DNA from: an uncultured Bacteroidia bacterium
Lineage (GTDB): Bacteria; Bacteroidota; Bacteroidia; Bacteroidales; UBA932
Length of the DNA: 37,215 bases
Direction of reading: 5' to 3'
Assembly (NCBI GenBank): GCA_902779765.1
Contig: CACZCQ010000018.1
Span: 1-37,215, forward strand
Below are positions 17,557-24,657 of the stretch, in pieces. The notes under the pieces are model-generated. The model did no database searches. It was not told the DNA's origin and was given only the letters and a program-made list of their open reading frames with translations. The first letter of the stretch is position 1, and each line of letters opens with the position of its first letter. The position numbers and the translations under genes were made by a program.

Positions 17557-18759
17557 TTATCCCTTGGCTTCGACCTCGACTTCCACGCAGCAGGGGAAGG
17601 AGTATGCCGGGTCATTCCTGGTATACAAGGTCTTCTTGAGCAAGGCGTCGGATTTTTCGAGCTTGCCTTCGAACAGGGTCTTCTCTCCCTGCTTGACCAC
17701 GACCGGCTTGGTCAGGTCGACGAGTTTGTCGTTCAGGAATATGCGGACCTTGGTATAGTCGCTCTCAAGGACGGTGACAGTGTTGTCCTTCACCTCGACC
17801 TTCAGGACCTTCCCTTTCTTGGCTTCGCTTTTCTGCACGCCGAGCCAGTAGGAATATTCCTTTACCACATCGCCCTGGCACCAGACCACCTTGCTGGGAT
17901 AAGGATTGCGGGTATACTTCGCCATCCATGGAAGGGCCTTTGCATCCTCCAGGTCCATCCAGTGAGGTTTTCCTGCAACTATATGACCTTCATGGATATA
18001 ACCTTCCGGATCGTTTTTCTGGAGTTTGTCCATTTCCTCGATCTTCTCCGCGCAGACCTTGTTGCGGTCGTAAGCTGAATCCTCTGCTCCGCACCAAATC
18101 ATGAAAGGCAGGTTGCGAAGGCTCAGGAGGGACACATCCCCGGGATGCCCGGCCATCATCGAAGCCGCAGCCCAATGGTCGGCCATGCGGGGGGCGATGC
18201 GCCATACTCCGTCACCACCCGCAGAGTAACCCATTAGATAGACCTTGTTGGGATTCACGCTCAGGTAGGTCACGGCCATATGGATGATCTCTTCGTAGAA
18301 AGCGTCGGATTCGGGACGGAAATGAAGGTCCCAGGTATTGGTGATAGCCCTAGGGCAGAGATAAACACCCTCGGAAGGCTGGTACAGTTTCTTCTGGTTG
18401 TTCCACTGCCCGTTGTTCTCGGCCGCAGTAGTCCCTCCACCTCCGTGAAGTGAAATATACAGCGACCTGCCGTCTGACGGCTTGCTGCCGAAGATGGTCC
18501 ACCAGATGGGCATCGTGTTCTGCCCCATTACTATCTTTTCCTCCTTGAACACCTTTGCAAGGGCCGTGTGGACCGAGTCCCTCCACTGTCCTTCAAGGGT
18601 ACTGGTGTTGGCGACGTACTCGTCTTGATGCTTGGGTTTCTGGGGTTCTTCCTGTCCCTGGCCCCCTCCGTTGCCGGGGTCATCCCCGTTGGAGTTTTCA
18701 GGGTGGCAGGCGGCTATGAACGCGATGCCAAGGGCCATCATCAGCATTTTCTTGATCAT
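17557..18759 (-). CDS. Lipoprotein alpha/beta-hydrolase (esterase-like)
   Basis: The 400-residue lipoprotein has lipobox IAAC with Cys18 and a low-complexity Gly/Asp/Gln/Pro/Lys spacer to about residue 46. The hydrolase core shows the oxyanion-type SLHGGGG at 103-109 and the nucleophile elbow GYSAGG at 177-182 (Ser179), followed by WCGAEDSAYD with a candidate acid Asp and AGKPHWMD with a candidate His. This resembles the esterase/PHB-depolymerase-like hydrolases secreted by gut Bacteroidales. The substrate is unknown; a carbohydrate ester or peptide ester is plausible. The C-terminal ~80 residues form a small beta domain (KVRIFLNDKLVDL). It is expressed away from the tRNA gene and converges with the macroglobulin gene. 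Confidence 0.82.
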   Translation of the reverse strand: MIKKMLMMALGIAFIAACHPENSNGDDPGNGGGQGQEEPQKPKHQDEYVANTSTLEGQWRDSVHTALAKVFKEEKIVMGQNTMPIWWTIFGSKPSDGRSLYISLHGGGGTTAAENNGQWNNQKKLYQPSEGVYLCPRAITNTWDLHFRPESDAFYEEIIHMAVTYLSVNPNKVYLMGYSAGGDGVWRIAPRMADHWAAASMMAGHPGDVSLLSLRNLPFMIWCGAEDSAYDRNKVCAEKIEEMDKLQKNDPEGYIHEGHIVAGKPHWMDLEDAKALPWMAKYTRNPYPSKVVWCQGDVVKEYSYWLGVQKSEAKKGKVLKVEVKDNTVTVLESDYTKVRIFLNDKLVDLTKPVVVKQGEKTLFEGKLEKSDALLKKTLYTRNDPAYSFPCCVEVEVEAKG

Positions 18760-18790
18760 GATAAAATGTTTAAATCAATCGTTGGCGGCG

Positions 18791-18798
18791 TAAAGGTA
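18791..18798 (-). promoter_or_regulatory. Weak candidate -7 box of the esterase gene
   Basis: Minus-strand TACCTTTA differs from TAnnTTTG in its final base and lies 31 bp before the start codon. No -33 box was recognised. Confidence 0.3.
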
Positions 18799-18816
18799 GC
18801 AATTTCTTCTGTTTTT

Positions 18817-18847
18817 TTTGCGGAATTGAAAAACTGTCGTACCTTTG
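18817..18847 (+). promoter_or_regulatory. tRNA-Val promoter
   Basis: TTTG (18817-18820), 19 bp, TACCTTTG (18840-18847): a full match to the Bacteroidota consensus. The tRNA begins 22 bp after the -7 box, so a very short leader is cut off during maturation. Confidence 0.88.
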
Positions 18848-18869
18848 CAATCCCAAAGGGAAAAACTCT

Positions 18870-18944
18870 GGAAGCATAGCTCAGCTGGTTCAGAGCACCT
18901 GCCTTACAAGCAGGGGGTCACTGGTTCGAATCCAGTTGTTTCCA
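18870..18944 (+). tRNA. tRNA-Val (anticodon UAC)
   Basis: A full cloverleaf can be folded: acceptor GGAAGCA/TGTTTCC, D stem GCTC/GAGC, anticodon stem CCTGC/GCAGG with loop CTTACAA (anticodon TAC, reading GUA-type valine codons), T stem ACTGG/CCAGT with loop TTCGAAT. The length is 75 nt with discriminator A. The 3' CCA is not encoded (CAC follows), so it must be added by the CCA-adding enzyme. Confidence 0.97.
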
Positions 18945-18952
18945 CACTGAAA

Positions 18953-18985
18953 AAGAGGCACTTGCAGTTATTGCAGGTGCCTCTT
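18953..18985. terminator. Bidirectional terminator between tRNA-Val and LRR lipoprotein gene
   Basis: A 14-bp stem, AAGAGGCACTTGCA with TGCAGGTGCCTCTT (one G-T pair), surrounds the loop GTTAT. It has T-rich bases on both sides: CTCTTTAT forward, CTCTTTTTC in reverse. It can end the tRNA transcript and the convergent LRR gene whose stop is at 19004. Confidence 0.88.
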
Positions 18986-19003
18986 TATCGTATTCGGCCT
19001 ATT

Positions 19004-19513
19004 TTATTTTTTCCAGCCTGTGGGAAATATGAAGTCACCGTTATTCTGGGGGTTATAGATAAAGTACTCCAGAAGGGTGTTCCTGGATACATCTAGGGAG
19101 GTCAGGTTGTTATTGTTGCACTCGATCTTTTTCAACTGGGTGTTCTTTGATAAATCCAGGGAGGTGATGTTGTTGTGGCTGCAAAGGAGATCCTCCAATT
19201 GTGTGTTCTTGGATATGTCCAATGAACTGATACGGTTGTTGGTGCAATTGAGCCTGGTTATCGCCGTGAAATACTCTATTCCTTTCAACGATGTGATACC
19301 GGCACCTTCGCAATAAATGATTTTCACGGCAGCGGCTTCCTGCATTGAGATTATTCCGTCGTTATTGGTGTCGAAGTTATCGCAGCAATACTTCAGAAAG
19401 ACTGCATCCTCTATCTTTTTGCTGACATTTTCACCCTCTTTGATGACGTTCTCTTTCTGGCAGGATACGAATAATGCGCAAACTGCAACGAATAAAACAA
19501 GTATCTTTTTCAT
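19004..19513 (-). CDS. Small leucine-rich-repeat lipoprotein with EF-hand
   Basis: A 169-residue lipoprotein from the ATG at 19513; the longer open frame upstream reads through a promoter and hairpin and is not credible. The lipobox is FVSC with Cys18. Residues 48-59 fit a calcium EF-hand loop: Asp48, Asn50, Asp52, Gly53, Ile55, Glu59. From ~75 to 152 there are about four LRRs of ~21 residues with the pattern N-x-x-[IL]-[ST]-S-L-D-[ILV]-S-[KR]-N-T-x-L, the internalin/BspA-like type. The array is short for this class and ends in FPTGWKK. Such proteins are surface-exposed and bind proteins or matrix; the ligand is unknown. It is monocistronic, with a terminator shared with tRNA-Val. Confidence 0.8.
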   Translation of the reverse strand: MKKILVLFVAVCALFVSCQKENVIKEGENVSKKIEDAVFLKYCCDNFDTNNDGIISMQEAAAVKIIYCEGAGITSLKGIEYFTAITRLNCTNNRISSLDISKNTQLEDLLCSHNNITSLDLSKNTQLKKIECNNNNLTSLDVSRNTLLEYFIYNPQNNGDFIFPTGWKK

Positions 19514-19538
19514 TTCCGTAAGATTATTATCAAATTTG

Positions 19539-19573
19539 TCCGTCAGGCAACAACAGCAGTTCTCCCTGACGGA
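19539..19573 (-). promoter_or_regulatory. Inverted repeat in 5' leader of the LRR lipoprotein gene
   Basis: Perfect 9-bp arms TCCGTCAGG/CCTGACGGA are separated by 17 bp and lie between the -7 box and the start codon, near the expected 5' end of the mRNA. It may be a stabilising leader hairpin or an operator. No U-tract follows it, so it is not a typical terminator. Confidence 0.65.
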
Positions 19574-19575
19574 AA

Positions 19576-19583
19576 CAAAGATA
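19576..19583 (-). promoter_or_regulatory. Candidate -7 box of the LRR lipoprotein gene
   Basis: Minus-strand TATCTTTG matches TAnnTTTG and is 62 bp before the start codon. A clear -33 TTG was not found. Confidence 0.55.
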
Positions 19584-19597
19584 GGAAATAAATCATT

Positions 19598-20065
19598 ATG
19601 GAACCGCAGATTAACGCTCACAACAAGGAAGAATATCCTCCCATGCACACGGCGGAGCATATCCTGAATGCTACGATGGTCAGGATGTTCGGCTGTCCGA
19701 GGTCGAGGAACGCACATATCGAGAGGAAAAAGTCCAAATGCGATTACGAGTTGCCGGCATGCCCGACAGATGGCCAGGTGGCAGGAATCGAGGCTAAGGT
19801 CAACGAGGTTATCAGCCTTGGACTTGACGTGACGATCGAGTACATGCCACGGGATGAAGCCGCGAAGATAGTCGACCTTAGCAAGCTGCCCGAAGACGCT
19901 TCCGAAACTCTCCGAATCGTCCGTGTCGGTGACTATGACGCCTGCGCCTGCGCCGGAGCGCATGTGCGCAATACATCGGAGATTGGTACGTTCAGGATTC
20001 TCAGTCACGACTACGAGAATGGACGCTGGAGGGTCAGATGGAAAGTGACAGGAACGGAGGCATAG
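19598..20065 (+). CDS. AlaX-type alanyl-tRNA editing protein
   Basis: The 155-residue stand-alone editing domain has both zinc/active-site motifs of the AlaRS/ThrRS second additional domain: HTAEH at 17-21 and CAGAH at 118-122. The MHTAEHIL context is typical of AlaX proteins. These cytoplasmic enzymes deacylate Ser- (and Gly-) tRNA(Ala), protecting translation. There is no AlaRS synthetase core, and the length fits the short AlaX class. The start ATG at 19598 lies 14 bp from the divergent -7 box of the LRR gene; no forward consensus promoter was recognised. The FKBP gene follows after 5 bp. Confidence 0.88.
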   Translation: MEPQINAHNKEEYPPMHTAEHILNATMVRMFGCPRSRNAHIERKKSKCDYELPACPTDGQVAGIEAKVNEVISLGLDVTIEYMPRDEAAKIVDLSKLPEDASETLRIVRVGDYDACACAGAHVRNTSEIGTFRILSHDYENGRWRVRWKVTGTEA

Positions 20066-20070
20066 AAGGA

Positions 20071-20490
20071 ATGGGAAGGAAAGGGAATAAGACGAATGCC
20101 TATAGGGAGGCAAACGAGGCCTTCCTTGCCGGGAAGGCCCGGGAAGAGGGCGTGGTAGTCCTCGAAAGCGGTGTGATGTACCGGAAAGTTAAGGAAGGAT
20201 ACGGCACCAGACGGCCTTCACTCTCGGGAGTCGTCTACGTCCATTACACCGGGCGGCTGATAGACGGAACGGTCTTTGACACGACTGAGGGACAGCCGTT
20301 GCCGGCCCTGTTCATAATAAGGGATCTTATCGTTGGATTTCAGGCGGCCCTGGTCAGGATGCACGAGGGAGACAGGTTCGAGGTCTATATCCCTGCCAAG
20401 TGGGGCTATGGTTCCATGAAACTGGACGGCATCCCCGCCCACAGCACTCTAATATTCGATATCGAGCTCGTCAAGATCGAGCGGGTCTAA
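20071..20490 (+). CDS. FKBP-type peptidyl-prolyl isomerase
   Basis: A 139-residue cytoplasmic protein. The ATG at 20071 is preferred because GGAGG at 20056-20060 gives a Shine-Dalgarno-like site ten bases upstream; an in-frame ATG at 20038 would overlap the AlaX gene. After an ~25-residue charged, helical N-terminus the FKBP fold appears: VYVHYTGRLIDGTVFD, VGFQAALVRMHEGDRFEVYIP, KWGYG and STLIFDIELV. The usual active-site Trp after VI-x-G is Phe here (VGF). It catalyses cis-trans isomerisation of X-Pro bonds and may act as a chaperone. There is no signal peptide, unlike many Bacteroidales FKBPs. It is co-transcribed with AlaX. Confidence 0.9.
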   Translation: MGRKGNKTNAYREANEAFLAGKAREEGVVVLESGVMYRKVKEGYGTRRPSLSGVVYVHYTGRLIDGTVFDTTEGQPLPALFIIRDLIVGFQAALVRMHEGDRFEVYIPAKWGYGSMKLDGIPAHSTLIFDIELVKIERV

Positions 20491-20544
20491 AGGATGACAG
20501 TGCTGAGCCATGAATAATAATGAGTGACCAACAGGTGACTGTCA

Positions 20545-20595
20545 GGGAAGGAAAGCATCCTTATCCTTCCCACAAGGCAACCACAGGTTGCTTTT
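20545..20595 (+). terminator. Tandem hairpins ending the alaX-fkbp transcript
   Basis: Hairpin one pairs GGGAAGGA (20545-20552) with TCCTTCCC (20564-20571). Hairpin two pairs GCAACC (20577-20582) with GGTTGC (20586-20591) and is directly followed by TTTT, so the second is the likelier termination point. The T run is short. Confidence 0.55.
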
Positions 20596-20740
20596 AGGAC
20601 AGGAAAACTGCACAATCCTTCCCTTACGTCAACCTTCAATATTCCAAAAGACGGGAATATGCCACCACCGGAATAATTGAACTTGGCTTTTAGTTGATAG
20701 CGTGTTGCGCAACTTCTTGATTTATAGTAAATTATAAAAA

Positions 20741-20774
20741 AAACAGCTAGGGCTTAACTCCACCCTGGCTGTTT
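20741..20774 (-). terminator. Rho-independent terminator of the GH127 gene
   Basis: A 12-bp stem AAACAGCTAGGG/CCCTGGCTGTTT (one G-T pair) encloses a ten-base loop. On the minus strand it continues as TTTTTTTTATAA, a strong U-tract. The GH127 stop lies 81 bp upstream in transcription direction. Confidence 0.85.
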
Positions 20775-20806
20775 GCTTAATTGATTGATAATAAGTTGTT
20801 TGCGCA

Positions 20807-20842
20807 CCACGGCCACCCGGCCACGGCCACACGCTGCCACGG
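20807..20842. repeat. GC-rich direct repeat CCACGGCCAC
   Basis: Two exact 10-bp copies (20807-20816, 20821-20830) are spaced by CCGG, and a partial copy CCACGG follows at 20837. They lie in the 3' untranslated part of the GH127 transcript. The origin is unclear. Confidence 0.6.
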
Positions 20843-20854
20843 CAGCCATCAGGC

Positions 20855-22957
20855 CTATTTCTCCGTGGTGGGGAAGATCGTCAGGCGCAGGGTGGTGCTG
20901 CCGTAAGGCACGAGGTCTATGTACTCGACCTTGCCTTCTGTCTTGAATTTCTCCGGCAGGGCAGGGGTGAATCTATTCTCCTTGAGCGTCCAGCCCTTTA
21001 CTCCGATGACGGGGACACGGATCTTGAGCGGAACCGTCTCGAGGTCGAAGGGGAATCCTTCGGCTCCGGTCGTTTCAACCTTCAGGTCCTTGAGCCCGTC
21101 CTTGACGAGGGCATAGTTCCACTTCCCTGCGGGAGTCATCGACCAGCTCTTGAAATCAGGATTGGCGGATACCTTGCCGGCAAGATTGTCGTAGATGGCG
21201 GGATCCTCCTCGACATCGGCGGGAATTGCATAAGAATATACGACCGGTCCGCGCTGGACGGATGACCCGATGACCGGATTGTCCACGATCTCGATTTCCA
21301 TAGGGAGGTCCACGGTGAAGGAGTCTCCGGTCTTCCACTGCTTGCTAACGGTCTTGAATCCGGCTTCCTGGCCCTTCACCCATCCCGGGATGCGGTAGGT
21401 GAAATCCATGTCGCAGGCCTTGGCGTATGGCTTGCCGTTCTTGAAGAAGCTGAATTCGAAGCGTACCTGCTCCTCGAAAGGATAGGCGGTCTTCTCCTCG
21501 ATACGGACCGTTATTCCCTTTCCGAGGTCATATTCCACTGAGGAGGGGCCATACAGGGCGGCGACGGGCTGGCCCTTGCGGTCTTTCATCCACATGCGGG
21601 CCACATAGTTCGGGAAGTAACGGTGCAGGTTACCGATACAGCATTCAGTCTCGTGGATCGGACGGTACTGCATCCAGGTAAGACCGTATTTGAACCTGTT
21701 ATGGTTGGAATTGCCGGTTGCGATGAACTGGTTGGGGCAGGAGAAATACTGCATCGTCTTGAAGTCCTTGGTGATGGCACCGAAACCGCCGTTGAATATT
21801 CCTTTCTCTATCCTGTCGGCCCACTGTCCGTCTCCTGTGACCATCAGGTAGTAGCCCATCGTCCAGGTGTAATCGGAGATGTCGCAGGTCTCGTGGCTTG
21901 CCAGAGGATCGTTGCCCGCGAGGGCTTCCGAGGAAGAATTGATTCCGTCGATGAGCATGTTCGGAGCTTCCATCTTCTCCTCAGCGTGAAGGGCGGCCTG
22001 GAGATACTTTTCCTCGCCGGTATAGGCGTAGAGAAGGAGGGGAACCTTCAGGAGCTCGTTCATCGTTACTCCGTGCATATGGAATTCACTGTCGTCAAGG
22101 GCGGTTTCCTGGGTCATGTTGGATTCGCCTCTCTCCCAGGCGTTGACCGCCAGGTCGAGGAGGGCCTGGTTGCCTGTGAGGGCATAGGTCCAGAGCATAC
22201 CTTCGACGTTGATGACGTAGCGGTCCTGTGCCAGTTCATCAAGTGAATATGACAGGTAGTTCTTCTCAAGGGCTTCGGGGATGCGGGGATCGCCGGTCGC
22301 TTCATAGTAGGCCTGGACAGCACGGAAGAACACTGCGAAAGGCCAGGCCATGGAGCCGGTGTCGGGGCCGAGACGGCCTTCGGAACGGTCTGCCATGAGG
22401 ATCCTTGCCTGACGGGCCATGCGCTCCTGCATCCTGGCCTGCATCTGGGCGAAACGCTGCTGGGCCTCAGGGTCTGCGGATACCTGTGCGTCGAAGTTCC
22501 TCGGACGGCGGCCGCGCTGAAGCTGTGCCATCGCTTCTTCCTCTGTCATTCCTGCTTTAGCGGGAAGGGGATGGGCGAGGACATATTCGATGTTCTCCTG
22601 CCAGGTGTCCAGGAAGTTCTTGTCATCCAGCAGGAAACCGAGACGGGTGATGCCGTCAAGGTAGTAGGCGGTCTGTTCGAAACGCCACCAGTCGGCTCCG
22701 CGGGATTCGGAATCACGCTTTAGCTCTCCGGCCCAGAGGACAGTGTTGAACGGGTAGGCCATGGCCTCGGGGTGACCTGCCAGGCCGTCACGCTGGCGTT
22801 CGAGTATCTCCTTCAGCCAGCCTTCAGGCTGGATCCTGTCGATCATTCCTTCTGCAAAGACGGCGTGAGGGGCGACGGGGACACTTGTGTCCGCTTTCTT
22901 GCCACATCCGGCGAGCAGGAGAAGCAGGCCGGCCAGGATTAAAAGACTCTTTTTCAT
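20855..22957 (-). CDS. GH127-family (DUF1680) lipoprotein, putative beta-L-arabinofuranosidase
   Basis: The 700-residue lipoprotein has lipobox LLAGC with Cys18. The helical (alpha/alpha) barrel carries the zinc site known from GH127: Glu356 and Cys358 in SHETCD, and Cys439-Cys440 in HETECC, one of which is the proposed nucleophile. A beta-sandwich region from ~460 onward contains FTYRIPGW and RGPVVYSYAIP, both typical. The family releases beta-L-arabinofuranose from plant glycoproteins or arabinans; related GH146/GH142-like branches have other specificities, so the exact substrate is open. Residues ~135-196 form a Met/Gln/Arg-rich, probably helical insertion (QMQARMQERMARQ) that I do not associate with the family. 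It is divergent from the ThuA-like gene and carries its own terminator. Confidence 0.85.
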   Translation of the reverse strand: MKKSLLILAGLLLLLAGCGKKADTSVPVAPHAVFAEGMIDRIQPEGWLKEILERQRDGLAGHPEAMAYPFNTVLWAGELKRDSESRGADWWRFEQTAYYLDGITRLGFLLDDKNFLDTWQENIEYVLAHPLPAKAGMTEEEAMAQLQRGRRPRNFDAQVSADPEAQQRFAQMQARMQERMARQARILMADRSEGRLGPDTGSMAWPFAVFFRAVQAYYEATGDPRIPEALEKNYLSYSLDELAQDRYVINVEGMLWTYALTGNQALLDLAVNAWERGESNMTQETALDDSEFHMHGVTMNELLKVPLLLYAYTGEEKYLQAALHAEEKMEAPNMLIDGINSSSEALAGNDPLASHETCDISDYTWTMGYYLMVTGDGQWADRIEKGIFNGGFGAITKDFKTMQYFSCPNQFIATGNSNHNRFKYGLTWMQYRPIHETECCIGNLHRYFPNYVARMWMKDRKGQPVAALYGPSSVEYDLGKGITVRIEEKTAYPFEEQVRFEFSFFKNGKPYAKACDMDFTYRIPGWVKGQEAGFKTVSKQWKTGDSFTVDLPMEIEIVDNPVIGSSVQRGPVVYSYAIPADVEEDPAIYDNLAGKVSANPDFKSWSMTPAGKWNYALVKDGLKDLKVETTGAEGFPFDLETVPLKIRVPVIGVKGWTLKENRFTPALPEKFKTEGKVEYIDLVPYGSTTLRLTIFPTTEK

Positions 22958-22959
22958 CG

Positions 22960-22988
22960 TTGGGGGTAATCTTTTTACAATAAGTTTG
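22960..22988 (+). promoter_or_regulatory. Candidate promoter of the ThuA-like gene
   Basis: TTG (22960-22962), 18 bp, TAAGTTTG (22981-22988), then the ATG 42 bp later. The opposite strand has TATATTTA (23006-22999), a one-mismatch -7 box usable by the divergent GH127 gene. Confidence 0.6.
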
Positions 22989-23030
22989 TTATTTGGAGTA
23001 AATATAAGAATTATTGTTTATTTTTATGTT

Positions 23031-23942
23031 ATGAAACACCTTTGCAAATCATTCATCACAGGCATCATACTGGCTGCCGTTCTCATTACTTCATGTTCCC
23101 GCAAACCCTTGCCGGGTGTCATCATCACCGGACAGAACAACCATAACTGGCCGGTCAGCAGCGAGGCCATAAAGCTGATGCTGGACAACTCCGGATTGTT
23201 CCGGATGGATGTGGCGGTATCCCCTTCGGCGGGGGAGGACATGTCGTCCTTCTCGGTCGATTTCAGCAAGTACAGGTTCGTTGTCCTGGATTACAACGGA
23301 GACAGGTGGCCGGAGAGCATGGACAATGCCTTCCTTGAATATGTCAAGGGCGGCGGTGGCGTGATCATCTACCATGCCGCCGACAATGCCTTCCCCGAAT
23401 GGGAAGAGTTCAACAGGATCATAGCGCTAGGAGGCTGGGGCGGCCGCAACGAGGATTCCGGTCCTTATGTGTATTGGAAGAACGGCGGGCTGGTCAAGGA
23501 CATGACTCCAGGCCCCGGAGGCTCCCACGGAGCCCGTCACGAATATGTGATGAACTGCCGCGACCGGGTTCATCCCGTTCTGAAGGGACTGCCTGAAAAG
23601 TGGAAGCACGCGGAGGATGAGTTGTATGACCGAATGAGGGGCCCCGGGGATATCAAGGATCTTCTCTATACGGCCTGGGCTCCTGCAGAGAAGGGCGGCT
23701 CGGGACGTGAAGAACCCCTGGTTTTTACTGTCGGATATGGCAAGGGACGTATCATCCACATCATGCTCGGACATGCGGGTGGATCGCTTGAGGATAATCC
23801 TGCCATGCAGTGTACCGGATTCCAGGTGCTGATGCTGAGGTCGGCGGAGTGGTGCGCTACCGGCAGGGTGACCCAGGAGGTCCCCGCTGATTTCCCTACC
23901 GAGGCGGAAGTCTCGCTGCGCCTGGACTATAAACCCAGATAA
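23031..23942 (+). CDS. ThuA-like domain lipoprotein
   Basis: A 303-residue lipoprotein. The ATG at 23031 begins a lipoprotein signal (MKHLCKSF...) with lipobox ITSC and Cys22; upstream in-frame codons lie before the promoter. The core is the ThuA (trehalose-utilisation, class I glutamine amidotransferase-like) fold: VIITGQNNHNW near 30-40, VVLDYNGDRWPE, GGGGVIIYHAADNAFPEWEEF, and a C-terminal GKGRIIHIMLGHAG near 252-265. The GATase Cys is not obvious in its usual nucleophile position, as is common in ThuA-like proteins. Members occur in glycoside and keto-sugar degradation clusters; their chemistry is only partly established. Its divergent position from GH127 suggests a shared role in carbohydrate use. 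Confidence 0.82.
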   Translation: MKHLCKSFITGIILAAVLITSCSRKPLPGVIITGQNNHNWPVSSEAIKLMLDNSGLFRMDVAVSPSAGEDMSSFSVDFSKYRFVVLDYNGDRWPESMDNAFLEYVKGGGGVIIYHAADNAFPEWEEFNRIIALGGWGGRNEDSGPYVYWKNGGLVKDMTPGPGGSHGARHEYVMNCRDRVHPVLKGLPEKWKHAEDELYDRMRGPGDIKDLLYTAWAPAEKGGSGREEPLVFTVGYGKGRIIHIMLGHAGGSLEDNPAMQCTGFQVLMLRSAEWCATGRVTQEVPADFPTEAEVSLRLDYKPR

Positions 23943-24015
23943 ATGCAGAGGGGATGAGACGCATTCTTTGCATTTCGTTGTTTATTATTATAGCTCCGCT
24001 GCTTTAAACTGGATT

Positions 24016-24657
24016 ATGAAAGCTGAGGTTTCGGCGATATCACGATTGAGGATCGGCATTGACGGCGAAGGTGTCACCACACTGGTTGCTTTCATGCTCT
24101 GCCCGTTGGAATGCAGGTTCTGCCTGAATCCACAGACGCTGTCGCTCGATTATCCTTATGAAGAGTATACTCCGGAGAGCCTTTACGAGGAGTTGAAGAA
24201 GGATGAACTCTACTTCCTGGCCACCGGTGGCGGGATTACTTTCGGAGGGGGCGAGCCGCTGCTCAGGCACGGGTTCATCAGGGAGTTCAGGAAAATCTGC
24301 GGTCCTGGATGGAAGATCAACCTGGAAACTTCGCTGAATGTTCCAAAAGGGTTCCTTGAAGATGTCATTCCGGTCACGGATTCCTTCATCATCGATATAA
24401 AGGGCATGGACCCGAAGATATATTCGAGCTATACCGGAAGGGACAACGGGGCCGTACTTGACAACTTGAGAATGCTTTCGTCCAACGGACTGGCATCCAA
24501 GTGCGTCATCAGGATCCCGGAGATTCCCGGATTCAATGACCGGGATGCGCTGCTGGAAAGTGAAAGACTGGTCCGCAGCCTTGGTTTTGAGACTATTGAC
24601 AGATTAAAATACGATACTGAATATGCAGAGAGGAAAAGAAATATGCAGGATGCTTAA
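24016..24657 (+). CDS. Small radical SAM protein (activating-enzyme type), function unknown
   Basis: A 213-residue cytoplasmic protein. The ATG at 24016 directly precedes the conserved block (MKAEVSAISRLRIG); 16 extra in-frame upstream residues look non-conserved. Cys29-x3-Cys33-x2-Cys36 (CPLECRFC) binds the SAM-cleaving [4Fe-4S] cluster; GGGEP at 77-81 is the SAM amino-group motif; FIIDIKGMD near 135-143 and VIRIPEIPGFND near 166-177 resemble PflA/NrdG-type activases. There is no SPASM or other extra Cys cluster, and no glycyl radical enzyme is encoded in the window. Its last 35 bp overlap the Cys-rich small protein gene, a strong sign of coupled translation. The reaction is unknown: modifying or activating the small protein is the obvious hypothesis. 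Confidence 0.88.
   Translation: MKAEVSAISRLRIGIDGEGVTTLVAFMLCPLECRFCLNPQTLSLDYPYEEYTPESLYEELKKDELYFLATGGGITFGGGEPLLRHGFIREFRKICGPGWKINLETSLNVPKGFLEDVIPVTDSFIIDIKGMDPKIYSSYTGRDNGAVLDNLRMLSSNGLASKCVIRIPEIPGFNDRDALLESERLVRSLGFETIDRLKYDTEYAERKRNMQDA

Larger units (their letters stand above)
20491..20854. other. 364-bp non-coding stretch with several hairpins
   Basis: No credible gene was found here. The stretch holds, in order: a perfect GGGAAGGA/TCCTTCCC hairpin; a GCAACC/GGTTGC hairpin followed by TTTT; an ATATTCC/GGAATAT stem (20639-20660); a perfect palindrome GTTGCGCAAC (20704-20713); the minus-strand GH127 terminator; and GC-rich CCACGGCCAC direct repeats. It lies between two convergent genes, so most of it is explained as 3' regions. 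Confidence 0.7.

Noticed and set aside
18845-19096. 83-residue plus-strand frame across tRNA-Val
   Set aside because: It covers the tRNA and its terminator.
19514-20113. 200-residue N-terminal extension of the LRR lipoprotein frame
   Set aside because: It runs antisense to the AlaX gene and through the -7 box and inverted repeat; the lipoprotein signal starts at 19513.
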